A stretch of DNA of 43,580 nt from a virus. The notes beneath the pieces were generated by a model, which saw nothing but the letters and a program-made list of their open reading frames with translations, made no database searches and was not told the DNA's origin. The stretch lies in IMG/VR virus record IMGVR_UViG_3300022885_000033, positions 1-43,580 of that record; one strand, 5' to 3'. Below are positions 22,268-28,785 of the stretch, piece by piece. The number at the start of each line of letters is the position of its first letter. Position 1 is the stretch's first letter. The position numbers and the translations under genes were made by a program.

Positions 22268-23341
22268 ATGACTATTTGGATTGTAGAGATTGAGCCTGTT
22301 GAATCACGCTATACAGCGCAATGGAAGAAATATATTCCAGACATGGTGAGGCGGGCCACCAATCAGGAGGTCATTGAGATTGAAGGACCAACAGATATCC
22401 CCGCTGCTACGACACCAGGTGCGTTTCTGAATTTTGGAGGCACCAATGTATACAAGAGTAACCAGATGGAGCAAATGAGTCGCCACTTTACAGAAGGACG
22501 AGTCAAAAAAGGTGACCATATCGTATTCACTGATGCTTGGAACCCTGGTATCCTACAAATCCGCTATATGAGTGATCTGTTGGGTATATCAGTTAAAATT
22601 CACGCATTATGGCATGCGGGTTCATATGACCCACAGGACTTCCTGGGAAGATTGATTACGAATAAAGAATGGACGTATAATACAGAACGAGCGTTGTTCT
22701 ATGCTATTGATCACAACCATTTCGCAACTGATTTCCATATCAAAATGTTTGCTGATGAAATACTACCAACAGTGGATGCAATAACTCTCGATAACTGGCA
22801 AGGCAATAAGATCATCCGTACAGGGTGGCCGATGGAATATATGCGTGATGTGTTGACTCCATACATGGGTATGAAGAAAGAGAATATCGTATTGTTTCCA
22901 CATCGTATTGCTCCTGAAAAACAAGTAGACATATTCAGAGACCTTGGAAAATATATCAATGGTTGGGAATTTATTGTTTGTCAGGATGAGCAACTAACAA
23001 AAGATGAATACCATGAATTACTTGGAAAAGCAAAGATGGTGTTCAGTGCTAACCTACAAGAGACTTTGGGTATCAGCTGCTATGAGGGTGCATTAACAGG
23101 TGCTATCCCATTGGTTCCGAACCGACTTTCTTACGTAGAAATGTATTCAGACCGGTTTAAGTACCCAAGTGAATGGACTACATCTTTTAACAGTTATATG
23201 AAAAACAGAGATGTACTGTCTGTTCATATAGTGAATATGCTTAATAATTATGATTCATTAGTTGAAGAAACAAATAATGAAGCCAATTTACTTGAAATTA
23301 ACTTTTTTAATTGCAATAACTTCCTTGATACGTTAAAATAA
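22268..23341 (+). CDS. GT-B (GT4-like) glycosyltransferase
   Basis: The product has 357 residues. The C-terminal Rossmann half carries the GT4-type hallmarks: FPHRIAPEKQ (210-219; R.....EK) and the E-x7-E motif, E265 and E273, in ANLQETLGISCYEGALTGAIPLVP (read as two overlapping parts). N-terminal residues such as WHAGSYDP (115-122) are plausible acceptor or sugar contacts. GT-B enzymes transfer a sugar from a nucleotide sugar. In T-even phages, DNA glucosylation uses GT-B enzymes. Placement inside the 7-deazaguanine run suggests that the acceptor is a modified base in DNA, although a surface glycan or protein acceptor cannot be excluded. Confidence 0.82.
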   Translation: MTIWIVEIEPVESRYTAQWKKYIPDMVRRATNQEVIEIEGPTDIPAATTPGAFLNFGGTNVYKSNQMEQMSRHFTEGRVKKGDHIVFTDAWNPGILQIRYMSDLLGISVKIHALWHAGSYDPQDFLGRLITNKEWTYNTERALFYAIDHNHFATDFHIKMFADEILPTVDAITLDNWQGNKIIRTGWPMEYMRDVLTPYMGMKKENIVLFPHRIAPEKQVDIFRDLGKYINGWEFIVCQDEQLTKDEYHELLGKAKMVFSANLQETLGISCYEGALTGAIPLVPNRLSYVEMYSDRFKYPSEWTTSFNSYMKNRDVLSVHIVNMLNNYDSLVEETNNEANLLEINFFNCNNFLDTLK

Positions 23342-23350
23342 GGAAACTAA

Positions 23351-23518
23351 GGAGAAATAAATGAAATGAATAAACCAAATCAAGATATTATAGGAGAAAT
23401 AAATGAAATGAATAAACCAAATCAAGATATTATAGGAGAAATAAATGAAATGAATAAACCAAATCAAGATATTATAGGAGAAATAAATGAAATGAATAAA
23501 CCAAATCAAGATATTATA
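23351..23518 (+). repeat. Four tandem 42-bp repeats, each with ribosome site and start codon
   Basis: Four exact copies of a 42-bp unit start at 23351, 23393, 23435 and 23477. Each contains GGAGAAATAA, then ATGAAATGA, then ATG-started coding sequence for MNKPNQDIIGEINE. Because 42 is divisible by three, all copies stay in frame with FolE. Their in-frame ATGs are at 23366, 23408, 23450 and 23492. The lack of any mismatch between copies suggests recent expansion. Confidence 0.95.
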
Positions 23519-24304
23519 AATGCTCTTAAGATCCTCCAAGGGAATGGTATTGACACATCACAAATTTCCGATAACTATACAGATGATATTAAAAATTCAT
23601 TAATCGTATTGAACACGATTCAAGAATCAAGTATTTCAGATATTATTCGTGATCGCATTAAGCAAGATGGTGCGGAATTCCGCAGCAACCAGAACATCAG
23701 CAAGTATATTGAACCTGATGAAATGGAACTGTTGGTTGATGAAGTAGCAGAAAAGATGCAGGGTGTACTTGAAAGCCTTGTAATTGATACGGAGAACGAT
23801 CATAACACTCATGATACTGCGCGTCGTGTGGCTAAGATGTTTGTTAAAGAAACATTTGCTGGCCGTTATGCACCGGTACCCAAGGTAACAAGCTTCCCCA
23901 ATATGGGATATCAGAGTTTGTATGCAACTGGGCCCATCACAATACGCTCAACATGCGCCCACCACTTCCAGAACATTGTGGGGAAATGTTGGGTTGGTAT
24001 CTTCCCAGAAGATGAAGTAATCGGTCTTTCAAAATTCAACCGCTTAATTCATCATATAGCTGAACGTCCACAGATTCAGGAAGAGATGACAACCCAGATT
24101 GCAGATGCCCTGCAAGAATATGCAAAGACTGAACATGTTGCTGTTCTTGTTAAAGCTGAACATCACTGTATGACACACCGAGGTGTGCGTGAACATGAAA
24201 GCGATATGACCACAGCTATTATGACTGGTCACTTCAGTGACGATAGCAGTTTGAAGCAGGAATTTTATAATATCTGTTTGAGTATGAAGGGTCATAAGGA
24301 CTGA
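23366..24304 (+). CDS. folE: GTP cyclohydrolase I with repeat-expanded N-terminus
   Basis: The product has 312 residues from the first repeat ATG, or 270 from the last (23492). The catalytic domain (about 115-310) has the zinc site C197-x-x-H200 in STCAHHF and C268 in EHHCMTHRGV, with catalytic histidines at 199 and 266/267. FolE converts GTP to dihydroneopterin triphosphate, the first step to preQ0 and to folate or pterins. Here QueE, QueD-like and DpdA nearby point to 7-deazaguanine. Residues 1-56 are four copies of MNKPNQDIIGEINE (the last diverges after DII), followed by a helical extension of about 55 residues not typical of the family. Its stop overlaps the next start. Confidence 0.95.
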   Translation: MNKPNQDIIGEINEMNKPNQDIIGEINEMNKPNQDIIGEINEMNKPNQDIINALKILQGNGIDTSQISDNYTDDIKNSLIVLNTIQESSISDIIRDRIKQDGAEFRSNQNISKYIEPDEMELLVDEVAEKMQGVLESLVIDTENDHNTHDTARRVAKMFVKETFAGRYAPVPKVTSFPNMGYQSLYATGPITIRSTCAHHFQNIVGKCWVGIFPEDEVIGLSKFNRLIHHIAERPQIQEEMTTQIADALQEYAKTEHVAVLVKAEHHCMTHRGVREHESDMTTAIMTGHFSDDSSLKQEFYNICLSMKGHKD

Positions 24305-24531
24305 TGGTACGAAAAGTAACATCAAGTCTGGATATGCCATTAGCCATGAAGGAAGAGGAATTTTTAAATCTTCCATTCAATCATATTATTACTAATATGG
24401 TACCAGGTGTTCTTTATCGTTATAATAAATCAAACGATGGAGAAGGAATATGTATCATTAAATTTGATAATTCAGTTGAAACTTTTGATATCCGGACAGT
24501 TAAACTGATTAAGGGAATAAACGGTGACTAA
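24304..24531 (+). CDS. Hypothetical small protein, paralog of the gene at 25018
   Basis: The product has 75 residues. It shares the pattern (S/F)D-x-P-x-x-M-x-x-E-(E/D)-FL-x-(L/I)-P with the gene two positions downstream (LDMPLAMKEEEFLNLP against FDVPEEMSLEDFLQIP). Both have a small beta-rich second half ending in a K-L-I or K-I-K-I strand. The start overlaps the folE stop (TGATG) and the end overlaps the next gene. Function unknown. The two paralogs flank a nuclease-like gene, so an accessory or inhibitor role is conceivable but unproven. Confidence 0.6.
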   Translation: MVRKVTSSLDMPLAMKEEEFLNLPFNHIITNMVPGVLYRYNKSNDGEGICIIKFDNSVETFDIRTVKLIKGINGD

Positions 24532-25018
24532 TAATTTTCAAACACAATTAGCATATGGTCAGGAATTTGAAAAAAAGGCGCAAAGGATTCTCATAAAACA
24601 GTTTGAAGGGAATTATGTTATATCGACGAGATTCAGTAGTAATCACGGTCAAAGTGATTTAGACCCAAGAGCATTTTCAACTAATGATGATTTGGTTCTT
24701 CCGGATTTTATGATACTAGGATATAAGAGTGTTCCAATTTGGGTTGATGCAAAAAGGAAATCAAATTTCTTCCCACACAATAATCGGAATGCTACATCAC
24801 TTGATCCAAAATTCTGGGGTAAATGTAAAAAACTAAGTGACAAATTGGGTGAAGAAATTTGGATTATAATGGGTATTGATACGATACCAGGTATAATTTA
24901 TTTCTTTGAATATGATGCCGTCGACGATCTTCGACAATTCAACAATATCCATAATGATAATCCAGATGAATACACACCGGTTTATTATTTAGATCAACTA
25001 ATACAATGGAGAATTTAA
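24524..25018 (+). CDS. PD-(D/E)XK-like nuclease candidate
   Basis: The product has 164 residues. It reads like a restriction-endonuclease fold: an N-terminal helix with YGQEFEKKAQRIL (E14), then PD at 60-61 in VLPDFMILG, then D75-A-K77 in PIWVDAKRK. This gives the E...PD...DxK catalytic set. The N-terminal GQSDLDPR segment may also contribute. The GTG start at 24524 follows an AAGGGA ribosome site and overlaps the previous gene. Enzymes of this fold cut DNA; degradation of unmodified host DNA or recombination-intermediate processing would fit the context. The fold call is by motif order only. Confidence 0.6.
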   Translation: MTNNFQTQLAYGQEFEKKAQRILIKQFEGNYVISTRFSSNHGQSDLDPRAFSTNDDLVLPDFMILGYKSVPIWVDAKRKSNFFPHNNRNATSLDPKFWGKCKKLSDKLGEEIWIIMGIDTIPGIIYFFEYDAVDDLRQFNNIHNDNPDEYTPVYYLDQLIQWRI

Positions 25019-25248
25019 TGACAATAATTAATACAATTTTTGATGTACCAGAAGAAATGTCCTTAGAGGATTTCTTACAAATACCTCATCGTGATAGTAT
25101 ATCCAATTATTCTGACATAGGAATTTTATCTCGGATGACCGATGCCGTCGAGGTTAACGATAATAATATGGGAATCGTTAGAGTTACCACAAACTGTGGT
25201 GAAGACGGTGGTCCCAAAATCAATCTTTTAAAAATTAAGATTGTATAA
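25018..25248 (+). CDS. Hypothetical small protein, paralog of the gene at 24304
   Basis: The product has 76 residues from the ATG at 25018, which overlaps the previous stop and lies after GGAGAATT. An in-frame ATG at 25006 would include the ribosome site. It shares FDVPEEMSLEDFLQIP with its paralog before the nuclease gene and ends in INLLKIKIV. No family recognised. Tight overlap with its neighbours indicates a single transcript. Confidence 0.6.
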   Translation: MTIINTIFDVPEEMSLEDFLQIPHRDSISNYSDIGILSRMTDAVEVNDNNMGIVRVTTNCGEDGGPKINLLKIKIV

Positions 25249-25252
25249 TATC

Positions 25253-25735
25253 ATGACTAACAAAGTTTATTACACGAACGAAATGGTTGAAAAGGGCGTT
25301 CTTGGTATAGCACGTCAAATGATGTTTGATGAATGGAGACCAGATTATATTGTTGGTCTAAACCGTGGCGGTTTGTTTCCGAGTGTCCTTCTTAGTCATT
25401 ATTTGAAGTGTAACCATTATGCATTAGATTGCCGGCTTCGTGATGCACCAACAAACGTTGAGCATTTTGGTCCAGAGCACAATGCTTGGATGTCTGATGA
25501 TGCTGATAAGTTTAAGAATATTCTCATCGTAGATGACATCAATGATTCAGGTGAAACTTTCAAATGGGTCATCGATGATTGGCAATGTATAGAACGATTA
25601 GGTCGAAACGTTCGAACTGCGGCTGTTATTGAAAATATCTCTAGTGAGTTCTCAACAACATACAACCATTACGAGATTAATAAGGCCGAAGACGACTGTT
25701 GGATAGTTTTTCCTTGGGAAAATTGGTGGGAATAA
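25253..25735 (+). CDS. Phosphoribosyltransferase-family protein
   Basis: The product has 160 residues from the ATG at 25253. The PRPP-binding motif is clear: ILIVDDINDSGET (90-102). The upstream IVGLNRGGLFPSVLLSHYL (33-51) is the typical helix-loop of type I phosphoribosyltransferases such as Gpt or Hpt. Such enzymes convert a free base plus PRPP to a nucleotide. In this setting salvage of guanine or of a deazaguanine-type base is imaginable, but the base specificity cannot be read from the sequence. The C-terminus (VFPWENWWE) is tryptophan-rich. The stop overlaps the next start. Confidence 0.85.
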   Translation: MTNKVYYTNEMVEKGVLGIARQMMFDEWRPDYIVGLNRGGLFPSVLLSHYLKCNHYALDCRLRDAPTNVEHFGPEHNAWMSDDADKFKNILIVDDINDSGETFKWVIDDWQCIERLGRNVRTAAVIENISSEFSTTYNHYEINKAEDDCWIVFPWENWWE

Positions 25736-26094
25736 TGGTTGGATTTTTTACAGACAATGAATTAACCAATCGTGCCGAAGTCGCAGATAGATATGCAAAA
25801 GGGCAAATGGAACTATACGATGGAAAATATAAGGATAACATATTTCACCAGAATGTAAAAATTATCATTGATGGAGAAAATGTATCAGAGGATTTCTTGC
25901 GGCATGTTCAAGGATTATATGAAGGCTGTCGGAAGTTCCGTGTACTAAAGAATGAAACTGGTTGGCCTACTACCAGTGAAGAAATTCGGCGGCGTGATGC
26001 ATGGGATCGATTACAAGAACGTTGCGAAAAAGATGAAACCCTCAAAGAGATGTGGGATGAAATAATGGTTATGGGAAAGTTAATGGAGGATTGA
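25735..26094 (+). CDS. Hypothetical helical protein
   Basis: The product has 119 residues from the ATG overlapping the previous stop (TAATG). It is highly charged and probably helical in the second half (SEEIRRRDAWDRLQERCEKDETLKEMWDEI, read in parts). The middle (IIIDGENVSEDFLRHVQGLYEG) looks like a short strand-helix unit. There is no membrane segment and no family recognised. It is coupled on both sides to the phosphoribosyltransferase and HNH genes. Confidence 0.65.
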   Translation: MVGFFTDNELTNRAEVADRYAKGQMELYDGKYKDNIFHQNVKIIIDGENVSEDFLRHVQGLYEGCRKFRVLKNETGWPTTSEEIRRRDAWDRLQERCEKDETLKEMWDEIMVMGKLMED

Positions 26095-26097
26095 TTG

Positions 26098-26619
26098 ATG
26101 GTGACAGCATATGATAATGGTGAGAATGATTTATTGATATCACGAAAAAACGGAGGACCTTTTTTAAATACAGTAACCTGGAAACAAGCTTATAAAAATG
26201 GATGGAAATATTACCATGGTAAATATTGCACAAAATGTAGATCATATATTAGACAACTTGGTTACGGTAATCCATCAACTAGCCATCAAAAGAATCAATG
26301 TTATGTTTGCAAATTAATACGGGATGCGGCGTATAGAGCTAAGATGAGGATGTCATCGCTATCTATCACAGAACAATTAATTATTAAAGAAATATACAAA
26401 ACACAAGCTGCATGGAATTCTGTGCATCCAGGGAATCAAGTGCATGTTCATCATATTATACCATTACAGCAAGATGGCGCAAATGGGACACATCAGTCGA
26501 ATAACCTAATTATACTTGCAGAACAATTTCACAAGGATGTTCATGCCAATGGGTGGAAATATTATGTGAAAAATTTTCAAAACCATATTGCACATAATCC
26601 ATATGACATATATCCATAA
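26098..26619 (+). CDS. HNH endonuclease with zinc-ribbon cysteines
   Basis: The product has 173 residues from ATG 26098, seven bases after GGAGGA. Two CxxC pairs (C44/C47 and C68/C71) probably bind zinc. The HNH motif follows: VHVHHIIPL (H118, H119), N135/N136 in SNNLIIL, and H145 in EQFHKD. Free-standing HNH nucleases of this kind are common in T4-like phages as homing-type or accessory nucleases. There is no sign of an intron around it. It ends the gene run before the queE leader. It may be a mobile gene inserted in the modification module. Confidence 0.85.
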   Translation: MVTAYDNGENDLLISRKNGGPFLNTVTWKQAYKNGWKYYHGKYCTKCRSYIRQLGYGNPSTSHQKNQCYVCKLIRDAAYRAKMRMSSLSITEQLIIKEIYKTQAAWNSVHPGNQVHVHHIIPLQQDGANGTHQSNNLIILAEQFHKDVHANGWKYYVKNFQNHIAHNPYDIYP

Positions 26620-26641
26620 ACATATAGCTAAATCTTCGCGG

Positions 26642-26649
26642 TCTAAATA
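26642..26649 (+). promoter_or_regulatory. TAAATA late-like promoter motif upstream of queE
   Basis: TCTAAATA lies 32 bases before the queE ATG, in a 62-base gap. The decamer GTCTAAATAT is identical to one upstream of dpdA. Confidence 0.4.
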
Positions 26650-26681
26650 TAGTAAGTTACAACAATAACAGGAATAAAATA

Positions 26682-27554
26682 ATGTTTGGAATGAATGAAA
26701 AAGTCGGCCGCAACTATTTTGCAAATGCCACAAAAGATACATTAACAGTTACCAGCCGATTCTATACATTACAAGGCGAAGGGCCATTCCGTGGTTTTCC
26801 AGCCTATTTTGTTAGACTGACTAAATGCAATTTGGCGTGTAGTTTTTGTGACACTTTTTTCGACCAAGGAGATGACCTTTCGTTCGACGAAATCTTCAAA
26901 CAAATCGATATTGATATTGCCAAGTTCTACGAAGAGAGAAATATGGAAATTCCAAGCTGGGCACAAGGAACAAATAGAAGAATTGTTCTCGTTGTTACAG
27001 GTGGTGAACCGTCATTACAACAAAATCTAACCAAGTTTCTTGCAGAAGCCGATAAAACATTTTTCCATACACAAATTGAATCTAATGGTATTTTGCACTT
27101 GGACTTGAGTTCAGCGACTACTTATGTGGTTAGTCCGAAGTGTTTAGAAAAAGGTGAAGTTGCTATTAAATATTTACAACCCAACCAAAAAGTTCTTGAT
27201 AGAGCAGATTGTTTAAAGTTTGTTATGACTTCACCAAATAATGAGCAATTTACACCATACAGCGAAGTTCCTGATTGGGCGCATGAATGGGCTATTCAAA
27301 CTAGTAAACCAATCTTCGTCAGTCCGATGAATATCTATAAGCAAGAACCACAAAAGGCTAAAGAAATGCGTTCATCAAATAAGGAAATTACCATCGATGA
27401 ACGATCAACTGTAGACGAGACGATTAGTTTTTGGGATGAAGGGCTTCTTGATATGAAGGCAAACCAACGCAACCATGAATATACCGCAGAGTACGCAATG
27501 AAATATGGATTTATTCTAAACTTGCAGATACATTTATTTGCTTCTTTACCATAA
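26682..27554 (+). CDS. queE: 7-carboxy-7-deazaguanine synthase QueE (radical SAM)
   Basis: The product has 290 residues. QueE rearranges 6-carboxytetrahydropterin to 7-carboxy-7-deazaguanine using SAM and a 4Fe-4S cluster. The motif C49-x3-C53-x2-C56 is in TKCNLACSFCDT, preceded by FYTLQGEGPFRGFPAYFVRL, the substrate/metal region typical of QueE. TGGEPSL (106-112) binds SAM. It is longer than E. coli QueE (223 residues), with an insertion around residues 62-98. It is followed by a strong terminator, which ends the 7-deazaguanine block. QueC, the next enzyme, is not in the window and must come from elsewhere in the phage or from the host. Confidence 0.95.
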   Translation: MFGMNEKVGRNYFANATKDTLTVTSRFYTLQGEGPFRGFPAYFVRLTKCNLACSFCDTFFDQGDDLSFDEIFKQIDIDIAKFYEERNMEIPSWAQGTNRRIVLVVTGGEPSLQQNLTKFLAEADKTFFHTQIESNGILHLDLSSATTYVVSPKCLEKGEVAIKYLQPNQKVLDRADCLKFVMTSPNNEQFTPYSEVPDWAHEWAIQTSKPIFVSPMNIYKQEPQKAKEMRSSNKEITIDERSTVDETISFWDEGLLDMKANQRNHEYTAEYAMKYGFILNLQIHLFASLP

Positions 27555-27580
27555 AAATAAAATAGCAATAATAATGAAAC

Positions 27581-27610
27581 TGGGAGGGCCCAAAACCCTC
27601 CCATTTTTTT
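27581..27610 (+). terminator. Intrinsic terminator after queE
   Basis: TGGGAGGG (27581-27588) pairs perfectly with CCCTCCCA (27596-27603) around a 7-base loop. A run of seven T follows directly (27604-27610). A textbook rho-independent terminator. Confidence 0.95.
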
Positions 27611-27611
27611 C

Positions 27612-27641
27612 TTGACTAAATACTCGGTATTAACATATACT
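27612..27641 (+). promoter_or_regulatory. Sigma70-like promoter for the Nudix gene, overlapping a TAAATA motif
   Basis: TTGACT (27612-27617) and TATACT (27636-27641) have an 18-base spacer. ACTAAATA at 27615-27622 overlaps the -35, so early and late initiation could share this spot. The gene at 27664 has an AAGGAGAA ribosome site. Confidence 0.6.
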
Positions 27642-27663
27642 ATTACTATAATAAGGAGAAACA

Positions 27664-28077
27664 ATGAAATCCGGAGTTATACCGTTCTACCGAGATAATA
27701 AAAACATAATTCATATGTATTTTATGGTCCCAAGTGATCCAGCATATGGTGGAATAGATCCGCAGATCGCTAAAGGAGACGTCGATGATGGCGAAAGCCT
27801 GCGTGAAGCCGCTATGAGAGAGGGAAAGGAAGAACTTGGACTACGTGAAAAAAATGTTCTTTCTGTTATTGATTGTGGTTCAAATAGCAATCTAAAAATT
27901 CATGTCTTCGCCGCAGAAGTTGCCAATGCTATAAAGTTTGACAAACCACATTTTGAAACGGGTAAAACGCATTGGCTAACTATGGATAAATTCAAGATAA
28001 GAGGTAGAAAAATTCATTTAGCGGCAGTTACTCAAGCTTATCAGAAAATACAGAATTATTATAAAGGACAATTTTAA
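27664..28077 (+). CDS. Nudix hydrolase
   Basis: The product has 137 residues. The full Nudix box is present at residues 38-60 (GDVDDGESLREAAMREGKEELGL; pattern G-x5-E-x7-RE-x2-EE-x-GU), which binds the metal and diphosphate. Family members cleave nucleoside diphosphates linked to another group. T4 NudE acts on ADP-ribose and diadenosine polyphosphates, but the substrate here cannot be told. It has its own promoter right after the queE terminator, so it is regulated apart from the modification block. It is coupled to the next gene (TAATG). Confidence 0.92.
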   Translation: MKSGVIPFYRDNKNIIHMYFMVPSDPAYGGIDPQIAKGDVDDGESLREAAMREGKEELGLREKNVLSVIDCGSNSNLKIHVFAAEVANAIKFDKPHFETGKTHWLTMDKFKIRGRKIHLAAVTQAYQKIQNYYKGQF

Positions 28078-28730
28078 TGGCTAAAAAGAAAAGACTTTGG
28101 CCGTTTGGTGCCACCCCTGCTGGATTAGGACTTAAAGGTAAAGACCGTGAGCGCGCCGAAGCGTATTACACTATGGATGGTCGTGAGCTTATGGAACGCC
28201 TTGCTGAATTAGAGCATGGGAAAGACACTGATTCTTACAAAAAACGTATGCTAGAAATCCGCAGGGATTATGAAAATCTTTCCGAAGAAGAAATGGTTAA
28301 AATTACTTTAGAGTTAACAGAAGACAAAGATTCAAAAGAATACAAACTAGCATTGCTACACTATGAATTTTCTCAGGGCTCACTAAAACAACACGAGTAT
28401 GATAAAGGTGTTGCTTCAGCTAACGGTGAACCATGGGTTGGTTACAAAGAACACGGGTTAGAGCGAGATACTGAAGGAAAACTTGGTTTTTTCTTTGACC
28501 TTGATTGGAACGATGAGTTTGTTAAGGAATTGGAGGGAGAAGGTTATAAAGCACCCACTCCAGAAATTGCCGTCAAGCTGTGGTATGGGGAACTTTGCCG
28601 GACCGTTGCTTTGGAAGAGGGACTAGCTTTGGACTTTATGGAAAAGGAAAGCCCTGAAAAAGAAGAACCGAAACCAGCGCAGGTTAATGATCGTGGTCCA
28701 GAAAAAGACGGAAAACGTGTATATTCTTGA
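28077..28730 (+). CDS. Conserved phage-type hypothetical protein
   Basis: The product has 217 residues with no signal peptide. The N-terminus is basic and conserved-looking (AKKKRLWPFGATPAGLGLKGKDRERAEAYY, read in parts). A charged helical middle and a globular end with FFFDLDWNDEFVKELEGEGYKAP and IAVKLWYGELCRT follow. The tail is proline- and glutamate-rich (ESPEKEEPKPAQVNDRGPEKDG). I have the impression of similar N-termini in other large-phage proteins but cannot name a family. It is coupled to the Nudix gene. Confidence 0.7.
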   Translation: MAKKKRLWPFGATPAGLGLKGKDRERAEAYYTMDGRELMERLAELEHGKDTDSYKKRMLEIRRDYENLSEEEMVKITLELTEDKDSKEYKLALLHYEFSQGSLKQHEYDKGVASANGEPWVGYKEHGLERDTEGKLGFFFDLDWNDEFVKELEGEGYKAPTPEIAVKLWYGELCRTVALEEGLALDFMEKESPEKEEPKPAQVNDRGPEKDGKRVYS

Positions 28731-28731
28731 G

Positions 28732-28761
28732 TTGACAGTTGCATAATAATAATGTTATACT
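28732..28761 (+). promoter_or_regulatory. Sigma70-like promoter for RNase H gene
   Basis: TTGACA (28732-28737) and TATACT (28756-28761) have an 18-base spacer, with ATGT before the -10. Confidence 0.75.
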
Positions 28762-28785
28762 TACGCTTAACATTGGAGAGTGATT

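Noticed and set aside
23351-23518. Repeat block considered as a CRISPR array
   Set aside because: The units are directly adjacent with no spacers, remain in frame with FolE, and carry start codons.
23333-23539. Leftward frame encoding repeats of NILIWFIHFIYFSY
   Set aside because: It is the reverse reading of the folE 42-bp repeats; there is no ribosome site or promoter.
26098-26619. HNH gene considered as part of a group I intron
   Set aside because: The neighbouring genes are complete and no split coding sequence or intron-like flanks are visible.
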